Assembly: GCA_019061405.1 (NCBI GenBank)
Contig: JAHRAF010000001.1
Location: forward strand, 124,001 to 188,000
Reading direction: 5' to 3'
Source: Wolbachia endosymbiont of Fragariocoptes setiger
GTDB lineage: Bacteria > Pseudomonadota > Alphaproteobacteria > Rickettsiales > Anaplasmataceae
DNA: 64,000 nucleotides
A program made the position numbers and the translations under genes. The notes beneath the pieces were generated by a model, which was given only the letters and a program-made list of their open reading frames with translations, had not been told where the DNA came from and did not search any database. The first letter of the stretch is position 1; each line of letters starts with the position of its first letter. Of the stretch, positions 31,378 to 41,320 are shown one piece after another.

Positions 31378-32003
31378 ATGTCATTTGTAGAAGTTAGATT
31401 TCCGGAAGATATATCGTATGGCTCTACTGGAGGACCAGAGTTTTCTACTGATGTAGTTATGGCTAATAACGGCTATGAGCAGCGTAATATTAATTGGTCT
31501 ATTTCACGTGCTAGATATAACATTTCTTATAGAACTAAATCTAGTGAACAATTATCTAGCTTAATATCACATTTTTTCGTGCTCGCAAGGGCAGAGCCAT
31601 AGGATTTCGCTTTAAAGATTGGTCAGATTTTGCAGTAACTAATCAAGAAATTGGAATATGTGATGGTGAACAAATAACTTTTCAACTGATAAAAACTTAT
31701 ATGAGTGGTATAGATAAATATGTAAGAATCATTCATAAACCAGTGTACGATACAGTTAAGGTTTATCTAAATGAACAAGAAGAAAAAGAGTATTCTATTG
31801 ATTACTCTACTGGAAGGTTAACATTTGTACAACCACCAAAAAAAGGCTCTGTTTTGACTGTAAGCTTTGAGTTTGACGTTCCCGTGCGTTTTGATACAGA
31901 TTACCTAAATACTTCTCTTGATAGTTATGGAAGTGGTAGTTGTAATTATTCCTTTGGTAGAAATCAAACTAAACGTAAGCAATCTATAGCTAATACCCTC
32001 TAA
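31378..32003 (+). pseudogene. GTA/phage DUF2460 protein, frameshifted
   Basis: A homologue of the gene-transfer-agent DUF2460 protein (orfg12 of the Rhodobacter GTA). The first frame, from ATG 31378 with GGAG upstream, reads FVEVRFPEDISYGSTGGPEF and ends at 31602. The second frame takes over at a T6 tract near 31571-31577 with FFRARKGRAIGFRFKDWSDF, a strongly conserved family segment, and runs to 32003 with VRIIHKPVYDTVKVYL. Joined, the protein is about 208 residues, the family's usual length, so one base separates it from an intact gene. The DUF2163 partner gene lies at 57426. Confidence 0.8.
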
Positions 32004-32147
32004 TAGGGTTACATCTCAGTTTTGATAGCATAGTGATGCTAATACTTCCTTCTAACTTTAATTTGAAAGATAAAATTATATTAATACTTTCTTAAGATTT
32101 TTCATAAAAAATTTAATTAAATTATTAATATATTAACATATTTACAT

Positions 32148-32534
32148 ATGAAGAATGAAATTGACGAGAGGGAGAAATCAGCAGGTAATATAAATTTAAT
32201 GAGAGAAAAAATCATATTATCAATTGAGAAATCAGCTAGGTCTATATCTAAGCGTATAACTACAGTATCGTCAGGTTTTAATATATTAATTCCTTGTAGT
32301 ATGTTCTTTGTTCATTCAACAGCTAAAGCAAGTATATTATTAGGAAGTAGTATTACAAGTCTTGAACTAGGTGCTATCTCGATGGCTTTAAATATTTACT
32401 CACTTGTTAATAATTTTAGAGATAGAAAACTGTTTAAAACAGCAGAGCTAGAAGAAAAAAGAAAGCAAGAACTTATAAAAGAAAATAGGAACAAATTGAA
32501 AGTTATTTGCTGTGATATATTTTGTGCGACATAA
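32148..32534 (+). CDS. Hypothetical membrane protein, first of an overlapping pair
   Basis: A 128-residue protein with a charged N-terminus, a hydrophobic region at about 38-90 (FNILIPCSMFFVHSTAKASILL and a second helix) and a basic helical tail (RDRKLFKTAELEEKRKQELI). No family is recognised. Its TAA overlaps the ATG of the next gene by one base (TAATG at 32532-32536). Either the two are translationally coupled, or they are halves of one double-hairpin protein split by a frameshift; the continuation of hydrophobic-plus-helix character into the second ORF makes the latter quite possible. Confidence 0.5.
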   Translation: MKNEIDEREKSAGNINLMREKIILSIEKSARSISKRITTVSSGFNILIPCSMFFVHSTAKASILLGSSITSLELGAISMALNIYSLVNNFRDRKLFKTAELEEKRKQELIKENRNKLKVICCDIFCAT

Positions 32535-33010
32535 TGTTTTTGTCTGCAGCAATAGCTTCTATTTTACTATTAGGATATTCTACAACTATACCGTTATTGG
32601 TAGGAGGCTGTGCACTCATGTTAGCGAGTATTTGTACATCGTACTATCATAAATGGGAACAATTTAAATCGTTATCTTCTGAAGAAACTGAGCAAATAAA
32701 AGATAAACATAAAGAGAAAATACAAGAATCATTAGTATACCGTATTGTTTCAAAGGTAATTCCGGAAACAATATTGTTAGTTAATCTACATCAGAAGGAA
32801 AAATCACAACAAATGAAAGAGGAATTGAAGAGTATAAAACATTTATTAAGAGATAAAAAAAGTGAAGTAGATAAAGGACAAAACAATAAAATGATTTGTA
32901 ATAGAGAAGAAGAAAGAAATAATAAAGAGAAAGAAAATAAAATTGGTCAAATTCTTTCTAATGTAAAAATACAATGTGTACCTTTTCAAAAGAGTATCAT
33001 ATGTCAATAG
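32534..33010 (+). CDS. Hypothetical membrane protein with charged tail, second of an overlapping pair
   Basis: A 158-residue ORF (ATG 32534; an in-frame TTG lies 12 bp upstream). It starts with a two-helix hydrophobic hairpin (MFLSAAIASILLLGYS and LLVGGCALMLASICTSYY), then a long Lys/Glu-rich probable coiled coil (residues 50-140), and ends NVKIQCVPFQKSIICQ. This hairpin-plus-coiled-coil design recurs in other unassigned proteins of the window and is reminiscent of secreted membrane effectors. The 3' end is partially duplicated just downstream (33018-33120), suggesting past slippage or truncation of a longer repeat-bearing tail. Confidence 0.5.
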   Translation: MFLSAAIASILLLGYSTTIPLLVGGCALMLASICTSYYHKWEQFKSLSSEETEQIKDKHKEKIQESLVYRIVSKVIPETILLVNLHQKEKSQQMKEELKSIKHLLRDKKSEVDKGQNNKMICNREEERNNKEKENKIGQILSNVKIQCVPFQKSIICQ

Positions 33011-33120
33011 ATTAAGGGTAGATAGAATACAAAACAATTTGTGGTGAAGAAAAGTAGATAATAAAGAAAAAGTTGGTTAAAATTTTCTGATGTAAAAATT
33101 GAAGGTACACTTCCTTAAAC
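32867..33120 (+). repeat. Imperfect tandem duplication of the gene 3' end
   Basis: The segment starting at 32867 (GTAGATAAAGGACAAAACAA) recurs at 33018 (GTAGATAGAATACAAAACAA) and stays alignable through TAATAAAGAGAAAG / TAATAAAGAAAAAG, TTGGT, and TCTAATGTAAAAAT / TCTGATGTAAAAAT to GGTACAC-type ends, with gaps. The second copy, read in the right frame, gives SDVKIEGTLP then a stop, parallel to SNVKIQCVPF in the first. The spacing is about 150 bp. Confidence 0.55.
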
Positions 33121-33204
33121 TAAATCCAATATCTTGAATGGTTAAAGATTTACAACAATTAAATTATCACTATGCTATAGTTAAAGTTCATTGCCACATA
33201 TATT

Positions 33205-34965
33205 ATGATGAATATCAGGAATTTTTTCACTAAAGCAATTACCATACTTTTAGTTTGTGTGATGGTTTTCATAGGAATTAGTAATCTTCTCTCAGAAGGA
33301 AATGAAACAGATGTAGTAGCTAAGGTGGGTAAAGAAATTATATCACTTAATGAATATAAATCTCTATATAAAAATTATAGCGGTAACTTTGAGAATCAAA
33401 AGAAATTAAAGTATGATTTACTTAGTACATTAGTAGAACAAAAACTACTTATCAATTTGGTCAGTGATCTAGGTCTCAAGATAGGTGAAGATTCAATAAA
33501 AGATCATATAAAAAATACAAAGTATTTTCAAAATGAAAAAGGTGAGTTCAATAGAGAGAAGTTCTATGAAGTGCTTCATAAGATGAACATAACGGAAAAA
33601 GAATATGTAGCAAGACTAAAAAAGGTTTTACCAGCGATAATGCTTATGAATTCGCTTATTTTTAAAGAGAATTATCCAGTAACTTTTGGTGAAGAAATCG
33701 ATGGAGAAATATATAAAAATCGCCATCAGACTAGAGTGGTTGATATTGTAAAAGTGACAAAGGATGCAGTAACAAACATTCCTGAACCGGACAATCAAGA
33801 TTTACTTAGCTTCTATGAAAAAAATAAATCTAACTTTTACTATCCTGAATATCGAACTGCTCAATACATGTCAGTAGGTCTGAAGTATTTTGAAGATCAG
33901 ATTGAAATTACGAATGAGGAAGTTGATTCTATAATTGAGAAGCAATCACTTAAGAATCAGATTGATATACTCAATTTGATTCTTAACTCAAAAGAAGAAG
34001 CTGAAGAGATGAGAAAAGCTATTTTAAATAAAGAATTAACTTTTGAGCAACAAAAGGATATTAGAGTAAATAATGTAACAAGAGATTTTCTGCCAGAAGA
34101 TATGAGAGAAAAAGTTTTTTCTCTCAAGGAAGGTGAGATTAGTGAGGTTTTTGAGAGCAGTTTTGGTTGGCATTTGATTAGGGTTGAAAATATACATCAA
34201 ATTTCAGATGAGGACCTAACTAATCTAAGGAAAGATATTAAACTATCTTTGATTAATCAAAAATCCTTTCAAAAAATTAATGATTTTATAAATCAGGTGA
34301 ATTATAAAATCTATAATGGTGCATCTGTCGAAGATATATCTAATGAATATAATCTGCCAATACATACTGTTGGACCAATGGATATTAATGGAAAAGGTCA
34401 AGATGGCAGTCAAGTATTGAAGTCTAATACGCTTTCTTCTTTTATCTTTTCTAGGGATAAAAATCAAAAAAGTTATTTTAAAGGCGTTGACGATGTAATT
34501 GTTAGTGTGAAAATTATTGATTCTATTCCATCTAAACTACAAAGTTTTGAGGACAGTAGATCATCAGTACTAGAACTCTGGCGCAATGAATTTATAACGC
34601 AAGAAATGTTTAAGATTGCAACCAGTGTTGCAAATAAACTTAAAGAGGGAAAGAATGTAAATAATACTCAAGGTATAGAGTTGATTAGAAAACAGAAGAT
34701 AAATAATAATAATCAAAATTATCCTTCATCTTTTATAAAAGAAATCTTTAATACGAAAACAATAAATTTAATTACAACTCCAACTATGCACGAGAATGCA
34801 GTGATAGTAGGATTATTGAAAGAATCGTACTCATCGAGTGGAAAGCTAGATACTATCGAAAGTGGACAACGTGTTATGATGTCTCTCAAGGAACAGTTAA
34901 TTAGCTATTTAGAGTCAAAGTATAAAATAGAAGTAAACCATTCAATACTTGAGGAAAGCGTCTAG
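33205..34965 (+). CDS. PpiD-like peptidyl-prolyl isomerase / periplasmic chaperone
   Basis: A 586-residue protein anchored by one N-terminal helix (residues 9-28, AITILLVCVMVFIGISNLL). A SurA_N_3-type domain follows (VVAKVGKEIISLNEYKSLYK, then LLSTLVEQKLLINLVSDLGL), then a parvulin-type rotamase region around residues 240-340 (FSLKEGEISEVFESSFGWHLIRVE) and a helical C-terminus. PpiD works at the SecYEG exit, helping newly exported proteins fold. Two adjacent ATGs at 33205 and 33208 are possible starts. Length and order match the family. Together with the SurA-like gene, it makes two periplasmic chaperones in the window. Confidence 0.85.
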   Translation: MMNIRNFFTKAITILLVCVMVFIGISNLLSEGNETDVVAKVGKEIISLNEYKSLYKNYSGNFENQKKLKYDLLSTLVEQKLLINLVSDLGLKIGEDSIKDHIKNTKYFQNEKGEFNREKFYEVLHKMNITEKEYVARLKKVLPAIMLMNSLIFKENYPVTFGEEIDGEIYKNRHQTRVVDIVKVTKDAVTNIPEPDNQDLLSFYEKNKSNFYYPEYRTAQYMSVGLKYFEDQIEITNEEVDSIIEKQSLKNQIDILNLILNSKEEAEEMRKAILNKELTFEQQKDIRVNNVTRDFLPEDMREKVFSLKEGEISEVFESSFGWHLIRVENIHQISDEDLTNLRKDIKLSLINQKSFQKINDFINQVNYKIYNGASVEDISNEYNLPIHTVGPMDINGKGQDGSQVLKSNTLSSFIFSRDKNQKSYFKGVDDVIVSVKIIDSIPSKLQSFEDSRSSVLELWRNEFITQEMFKIATSVANKLKEGKNVNNTQGIELIRKQKINNNNQNYPSSFIKEIFNTKTINLITTPTMHENAVIVGLLKESYSSSGKLDTIESGQRVMMSLKEQLISYLESKYKIEVNHSILEESV

Positions 34966-35005
34966 ATTGATTTTAATATCAGAGCTATTTTTTCTTAAAT
35001 ATGGT

Positions 35006-36241
35006 TTAATGTGTATCCCATTTTACAGTACTTAGATCTATACCTTCTTCTACCATTTCAAGAAGTGGACTCATATTCCGTAATCTACCAATTTTATCAA
35101 TAATTAGTTTTGCAGCATGTATAACCTCTTCTTTAGTAGTAAATCTACCGATACCAAGTCTAATGGATGAATGCTCAAGATCATGGCCATTATTTAATGC
35201 ACGTATAACGTAAGAAGGTTCAAGGGATGCAGATGTACAAGCAGAACCAGAGCTTACAGCTAAATCTTTGATTGCCATTATGATTGATTCACCTTCAACA
35301 TAAGGAAAACTAATATTTAGATTACCAGGGATTCTCTTTTCATAGTCACCATTTAGAATGGTATCAGGAAATGCTTCTTTTATTCTATTATACAAAATAT
35401 CTCTTAATTCTTTTAACTTTATAGCTTCTTCGGACATTTCTTTTTGCGCAATTATTGATGCTTCTCCAAAACCAACTGCAAGTGGAGTTGGGACTGTTCC
35501 TGAACGCATACCTCTTTCTTGACCACCACCATTAATTAGTGGTATCAATCTAACACGTGGATTTTTTCTACGTATGTATAATGCACCTATACCCATAGGA
35601 CCATAAATTTTATGGCTAGATATACTCATTAAGTCAATATTCATTTCATTTACATCAATTGGTATTTTTCCAAATGCTTGTGCGGCATCGGTATGAAAGA
35701 ATATGTTATATTTTTTGCATAGTTGACCTATTTCTTTTATAGGCTGAACAACTCCTATTTCATTATTCGCTGTCATTACTGAAATTAGAAGTGTTTTATC
35801 AGTTATTTCTTTTTCAAGTTTTAACAAGTCTATAATTCCATTTTTTTGAACAGGTAAGTAAGTAACTCTAAATCCTTCATTTTCCAAATTTCTGCAAGAA
35901 TCTAGCACACATTTGTGTTCTGTACATACAGTAATTATGTGATCCCCTTTGCTCTTGTAAAAGTATGCAACTCCTTTAATTGCCATATTATTTGATTCAG
36001 TTGCACCTGAGGTAAATATTATTTCTTTACTATCTGCACTAATTAATTCAGCTATACATTTTCTTGCTTTTTCTACAGCTTCTTCAGCATTCCAACCAAA
36101 TGAATGACTACGAGAATGTGCATTATTAAATTCACTAAAATAGGGAACCATAACGTGTAATACACGAGGATCTACTTTAGTAGTGGATTGATAATCCAAA
36201 AATATAGGAGTTTTTGGTACTTCTTCCTTATCCAATTTCAT
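35006..36241 (-). CDS. iscS: Cysteine desulfurase IscS
   Basis: A 411-residue PLP enzyme that takes sulfur from cysteine for iron-sulfur clusters and thiolated t[50 protein letters not shown]-lysine [28 protein letters not shown] and the catalytic-cysteine loop [15 protein letters not shown] are all present, followed by [11 protein letters not shown], which is the IscS rather than SufS pattern. The usual partner genes (iscU, iscA, hscBA) are not adjacent. LipA and NuoI in this window are among its likely Fe-S clients. Confidence 0.96.
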   Translation of the reverse strand: MKLDKEEVPKTPIFLDYQSTTKVDPRVLHVMVPYFSEFNNAHSRSHSFGWNAEEAVEKARKCIAELISADSKEIIFTSGATESNNMAIKGVAYFYKSKGDHIITVCTEHKCVLDSCRNLENEGFRVTYLPVQKNGIIDLLKLEKEITDKTLLISVMTANNEIGVVQPIKEIGQLCKKYNIFFHTDAAQAFGKIPIDVNEMNIDLMSISSHKIYGPMGIGALYIRRKNPRVRLIPLINGGGQERGMRSGTVPTPLAVGFGEASIIAQKEMSEEAIKLKELRDILYNRIKEAFPDTILNGDYEKRIPGNLNISFPYVEGESIIMAIKDLAVSSGSACTSASLEPSYVIRALNNGHDLEHSSIRLGIGRFTTKEEVIHAAKLIIDKIGRLRNMSPLLEMVEEGIDLSTVKWDTH

Positions 36242-36270
36242 TGTATTCTCAAAACAGCTCTAAAAGCTAA

Positions 36271-36888
36271 TTAAAACACGAAACTTGTCTTAAGTATAGT
36301 TTTTTTTGAGTTGTGTTTTTTATAATAGAATATACATCCAATCAGCCATATTATGGCAAGTGATAACCAAGTTGCTGAGTATTCTAGATGCTTGGTTGGT
36401 TTCATGATATTGAAGTTATCACACCACAATACACATTTCTCTAGCTTAATACCTAACTCATCTGATATTTCTTGAGTATTAAAAGTGAACCACATATTGG
36501 TGGTAGAATCACTTTTAATAAACCAATTTTTTGCATTATTACAATGTAATATTCCGTTGATAGTGACTTTTTCAATTTTTGTTTTTTCTTGAGCTATACC
36601 TCTGTTTACCAGCATATAATTTCCAGATGCAATCAGCATAGGGGATAGTGAGTAATATCCGTGTTGTCCAGCAAAAACCTTTAGGTCTATACCACTTAAT
36701 ACACCTTCAAGTTCTACTTTTCTATAATTGAACTTAATAAGATTATCATGTGAATGTACGTATATTGGTGGAGAATTTATATTGCTTATAATATTACTTT
36801 TCCAGTTGAACCTAAATAGTTGCCATAAACTTAATGAAAAGAGAAGTATAAATGGTATAAATAAGGTTGCTATTTTTTTGAAGGACAC
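36271..36888 (-). CDS. SURF1 family cytochrome oxidase assembly protein
   Basis: A 205-residue inner-membrane protein with one helix at each end (residues about 8-26 and 172-190) and a periplasmic domain between. Family features: VELEGVLSGIDLKVFAGQHG, YMLVNRGIAQEKTK in place of the usual V-NRGW-P, and the ending EYSATWLSLAIIWLIGCIFYY (shown here in two parts of the same helix). SURF1 helps insert heme a into cytochrome oxidase subunit I; CtaG in this window serves the same complex. It overlaps the ferritin-like gene start by 19 bp, so both are probably in one transcript. Confidence 0.85.
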   Translation of the reverse strand: MSFKKIATLFIPFILLFSLSLWQLFRFNWKSNIISNINSPPIYVHSHDNLIKFNYRKVELEGVLSGIDLKVFAGQHGYYSLSPMLIASGNYMLVNRGIAQEKTKIEKVTINGILHCNNAKNWFIKSDSTTNMWFTFNTQEISDELGIKLEKCVLWCDNFNIMKPTKHLEYSATWLSLAIIWLIGCIFYYKKHNSKKTILKTSFVF

Positions 36889-37355
36889 TCTGTTTGTGTT
36901 ATTAAGTAATTTTCTACACCTATTAATGCAACAAGACGTATCTGCTTATTAAGCCAATAACAATGTTCTTCTTCATTTTTTAGTATTTCTTCTAATAGTA
37001 TTGTAGTTATTATGTCTTTTTCTTTTTCAGCAACGGAAATTGCATTTTTAATATCATCAATACCTCTTTTTTCCAAATTCAAGTTGGCTATTAATATTTC
37101 GTTTATTGTTTCTTTTGTAAATTGTCCACTATATTGATGTATTTCATTGGTATTTTGAAAATTCGGTATACCTTTGAGTAGCAATATTCTTTCTGCTAGT
37201 TTATTTGCGTGCTCAAGTTCTTCACTTACTTCATTTTTTATTTTTTCTGCAAAGCGGTTGATCCCATTATCCTTCAAGATAGAAAGGTGTAAAAGATACT
37301 GACGAACAGAAGTTAATTCGTTTGTTAATAATGTGTTAAGTTGTTCTATTATCAT
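36870..37355 (-). CDS. bfr: Bacterioferritin-like ferritin
   Basis: A 161-residue four-helix-bundle protein for iron storage or detoxification. The dinuclear ferroxidase ligands of E. coli Bfr are all conserved: Glu in LTNELTSV, Glu and His in SEELEHAN, Glu in NLNLEKRG, and Glu and His in EEILKNEEEHCYWL. The heme-ligating Met52 of E. coli Bfr falls at the Leu of EELEHAN, so heme binding between subunits is probably lost. It ends with a cysteine (TQTECPSKK). It is transcribed with SURF1 downstream and preceded by the broken ankyrin gene. Confidence 0.9.
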   Translation of the reverse strand: MIIEQLNTLLTNELTSVRQYLLHLSILKDNGINRFAEKIKNEVSEELEHANKLAERILLLKGIPNFQNTNEIHQYSGQFTKETINEILIANLNLEKRGIDDIKNAISVAEKEKDIITTILLEEILKNEEEHCYWLNKQIRLVALIGVENYLITQTECPSKK

Positions 37356-37414
37356 TTCTCTTTCTATTTTAATAGATATAATCTACACAACTATAATAAC
37401 CATGGCAATAGCAT

Positions 37415-39915
37415 TTATAGCTTACTACTAATTGTTTTTTTCAAGTGTTCACGTTCTAAAACTTTTATTGTTAAATTAGTCCAATTTTTTTTTGCTTGTG
37501 AATCTGTATTATTTAAAATTTTCCAATTTTTTTGATTTGAGGGTAAAAACATTCTCATAATCAATAACATTACTTTTTCACTAGGAAGATTATCTTCATT
37601 AATTTTATTGTAGTCATCTTGATAATTGGACATATTTCTAGTAGCTATTTCACTTACTATTTCTGTTACGTCTTGAACACTTTGTTGTAAATCTTCTATA
37701 TAATGTAATTTTTCTTCTCTACTTATTTTTTCACTTTCCTCAATTTTACTATGAATCTCTCCTATTTTTTCACTACATTCCTTAACAGTTTGTTGTAATT
37801 TTCTTTGTTGTTTTGTTGGATAAAAGAATACAGCAACAACAAGTCCAGCAACTATATTTCTAACAACGGTTTCAAAAACATTTAGTGCATGACTTTTAGA
37901 TAGATCTGTATAAGATCTAATAGAGAACAGTGCAAAAGCAAGAGAAGAAAGTGTAATTATTGCAGTAGATCTCTTAATTAACTCACTTTCAATTCTATTC
38001 AAAACTCTACTTTTAGACTCTTTCATTTTTTGTAGAAAATTTAAAAATAATTTCAAAGTAGATGGCTTTAGTGAACAATGATCTTCTAAAGCATAATCAT
38101 AAGGTGTTTTTCCATTTTGATCCTTAGCATGCAAAATTTGATCATCATGCTTGTAGAGCAACAATTTATATATACTACATCTATCATAGTTATTTGCTTC
38201 ATTTTCATAAAATTCACCATGTATTTTTAGTAGTAATTCAATATTCTCTAGTTTTTTTTCTGAATAGCACAATGTATATAGGTAATCTTTTTGATTAATT
38301 TCATAATTAATATCGATATCTTTTATCGTAAGGATAAGTTTTAAAAAAGAGGTATTACCTGTTTCAGCAGCAGGCAGAATGTAATATTGTTTGACCACTG
38401 TAATCACAGATTAATTTACCTTCTTCCACTATATTTGATCCATGTCTTATAAGTGAATAAAAACACTCTTCATTTTTTGTAAAATGTATAGGTATTTTTC
38501 CGTAATTGTCTTGTGTATTAACACAATTTCTGTTGAAGGGAAAAAGTTTGTGTATAACATAATCAATGCAAGCTGTATTATTACCCATAGCAGCATAATG
38601 TACTGCTGTTCTACCGTTAGAACAGTAATTAGTTATATTTGCACCCTGATTGTACAAATATATAGCACAGGATTTATGTCCTCCCTCAAGAGCAAATAAA
38701 AAAGGTGTTTTATTGTTACTGGTTTTACTATTTATGTATCTTTCCTCATTTTTGCTGTGAGAAATTAATAGTTTAATACATGACTCATTACCATAATAAG
38801 CAGCAAAATGGAGGGAATTTATACTGTCATTATTTCTGATATAAATATCTGCTTTATTTTCTATTAATAATTCCATACATTTATCATTACCATACTGAGC
38901 AATGTAATGTAGTGCTGTGTTGCCAAATTTATCTTGTAAATTAATTTCTTTGTTAAGATTTACTTGTCTTTCTTCTTTCAATTGTTTGAAGAGAAATTTT
39001 AGACAATTAGATGTGTTGCTTTTAACTGCGTAATGAAATAAATTCCATTATTATCTATAATAACTGAGTATTTAATAACTGAGTATTTGTCGTCTAAATG
39101 TACAGCTTCTCCTCTGCTTATTCCTTGTTCTATTATAAATTTCAATAGGTTTTCATTATCTGATTGAGCTGCATAATGTAATATTTTAGCTCCATTTCCA
39201 TCTATGCGGTTAATTTCGTACTTTGCTCTAAATTCAGGTATTGTAATTAAAAAAAAGAAAAAAACTTATAAAATTAGAGTGATTTCCACTCATAGCAGAA
39301 TAAGCTAATAAGCTTCTACCGTCTTTATCAGCAATAAGTTCATTATTTTCAAAAAGTTTTACACCTTATGTTATGTATATGTTTTATATAGTTTATATTC
39401 ATACTATTTTTGAGAGCGTAGTGAAAAAACGTGCAGCCTTTTTTGTCTTGTACACACAACCGGCTAGTTATATTCATTCTAATATAGTAACTTATATAAT
39501 ATTCAATGCTATCGGGGGAATTTTTTATTGTTGCACAGTGAATAGGTGCCTGGCCTTCTTTATTTTGTATAATTCTTGCTCTATTCTTGAGAAGTATTGC
39601 AATACAATCCTTATTAAAGGAATAATGTAAAGGTGTATTTACATCTTTATCAATTCTATTTACTTCACTCTGGTTATTAATTTTCTTGAGATCTGCTATT
39701 AAAATAGCAAGAGTCTTGCTATCGCCGTTAATAGCTGCATAATGTAATAAAGTTTGGCCATTTATATCTTCTTGTAGCTTCTTTCTTCTTCTAATTTTAT
39801 TTCTTACCGATTCTATTTCTTGAGACAAATCTTTATCATCTACAAAATTATGGTTACAAATTCCTTCCATCTCTAACATAAATTTAGAATCAGTTAGTAT
39901 ACTTTTGTCTTTCAT
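37415..39915 (-). pseudogene. Ankyrin-repeat protein with C-terminal membrane hairpin and coiled coil, disrupted
   Basis: A 2.5 kb gene from ATG 39915 can be followed across frames. Ankyrin motifs include GQTLLHYAAINGDSKTLAIL, GNTALHYIAQYGNDKCMELL and GRTAVHYAAMGNNTACIDYV, about ten units in total. The C-terminal part (37415-38407) adds two hydrophobic helices (IITLSSLAFALFSI and IVAGLVVAVFFY) and a coiled coil. Frameshifts occur near 39360, 39258 (a T-rich/poly-A tract), 39040 and 38385 (HSACC stop versus PAAETGNTS). Ankyrin proteins of Anaplasmataceae are frequent type IV effectors acting in the host. No start or signal problems were seen in the first ORF. Confidence 0.8.
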
Positions 39916-40130
39916 AGCTCACACTAATTTACATAATAAATTATTATTTGTAGAAGAGAGTATGAAAATGTCAATTACCTAAGTAATATAAAGCGAGGTA
40001 TAGCGAATGTTTTATAAGAGTTTTTGCAGGAGTAGTCTTTAACTATGTTTTGTGAATAAATGTATTGTATTTTGCATAAAATTGTTTAGAATCATATCGT
40101 GAATATATTAAAACCTATGAGGTGAACGTA

Positions 40131-40859
40131 ATGCTCAATGAGAACCAAGAAAACGATACATCAGCAAACAGACCTAATGAAGATGGTAAAGAAACTAATC
40201 ACACTAGCGGCGGTTCAGAAAATGAAAGTGAGCAAAGGAATGACGAAGCTCCTGTCAATGAAGAAATGAGTGAAATACAAGATAATACTTCTATATCTGA
40301 CTCAAAAGATGATGAAAATACTCAAGCATTAGATCAAAATGAAAATAATCAAGGTATCAAAACTGATTATGATTCAGATCAAATAAACCAAGACTATAAT
40401 AAATCAGATAATGTAAATGATAATCATTTGAATGAAAAAAACAAAACTCCTAAGAATATTATCGATAAAGAAATAGATAATGTAGAAGATGGGACTTTAA
40501 ATCAAGATGAAGATAATCAAGTTGTCGAAACTGATGATACTTCAAAGCAAATGAATAGTAAATCAGAGGATAAACCTAAAGACACTACTTCACAGAAAGA
40601 ATCTGAAAGTAAGGAGAGTAAAAAGTCCTATGTTCTTCCTTGTATGGTAGGCAGTTGTACCGCATTAGCTATAGCCTATTTTATGAGAATACAATTTCCT
40701 TCTCCTCATGTTACCGTGGCTGTATTTATAGGAATCGCTTTAGTTGGAGCTCTTGTAGCCTATAGTATCGCGAAACTATTTGATAATGACGATAAAATGC
40801 AAACAAAGCTTGAGGAACCATCTATCAGCCAAGACAAAGTTCATATACAAGGAGTGTAA
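40131..40859 (+). CDS. Acidic repeat-containing protein with C-terminal membrane hairpin
   Basis: A 242-residue protein. The ATG at 40131 is chosen over a GTG nine bases upstream because GAGGTGA is at ribosome-site distance from it. Residues 1-165 are extremely acidic and polar, rich in Asp, Asn, Glu and Lys, with an imperfect repeat: ALDQNENNQGIKTDYDSDQ and TLNQDEDNQVVETDDTSKQ. Two membrane helices follow (PCMVGSCTALAIAYFM and VTVAVFIGIALVGALVAYSI) and a short polar tail. No family is recognised. Disordered acidic domain plus hairpin suggests a surface or host-membrane protein. It is divergent from the broken ankyrin gene. Confidence 0.6.
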   Translation: MLNENQENDTSANRPNEDGKETNHTSGGSENESEQRNDEAPVNEEMSEIQDNTSISDSKDDENTQALDQNENNQGIKTDYDSDQINQDYNKSDNVNDNHLNEKNKTPKNIIDKEIDNVEDGTLNQDEDNQVVETDDTSKQMNSKSEDKPKDTTSQKESESKESKKSYVLPCMVGSCTALAIAYFMRIQFPSPHVTVAVFIGIALVGALVAYSIAKLFDNDDKMQTKLEEPSISQDKVHIQGV

Positions 40860-41320
40860 TAGCCTAAAGTAAGTAATTTACATAGGGTTAGTAACTCTAT
40901 GGAAACAACATTTCTGCTGTAGCTGCATAAGAGAAGAGCTCATGGTCTGTATCGTTGCAAAACTACACACTTTTTTTGTGCAGCTAGGTTTGAGCAGATA
41001 TTTTATGGGCTTTTATCCCCAAATAGGATTTTTCTGATATTTTACTCAACTGAAGTTATTTGTTTTATTCATAATAAATTTTTAACCAAAGCTTATCCTT
41101 AAAACCAAGGCTATCTTGGTTCAAGTTTATAGTTAGATATATTGCTAAAAATATATAACTCTTAATACAAATAAACATTGATATTTTGTTTGGTAAATTT
41201 TTAGAGTGTACTTGTTATTCTCCATACGTATAAGGTATTTTACCGTAAAACATATAAACCTTGTGTTTAGTAGAAACTTTAAAAAGATTTAATCGTGTTA
41301 TTTTTTCTATGCTATAAACA
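40860..41320. other. Intergenic region with no recognised gene
   Basis: About 460 bp with frequent stops on both strands. The only structure seen is a 7-bp hairpin AACCAAG/CTTGGTT at 41103-41121, too weak and without a T tract to call a terminator. No repeat or RNA gene is recognised. Confidence 0.5.

Noticed and set aside
41103-41121. Hairpin AACCAAG/CTTGGTT as terminator
   Set aside because: It is short, has no following T tract and does not end a gene.
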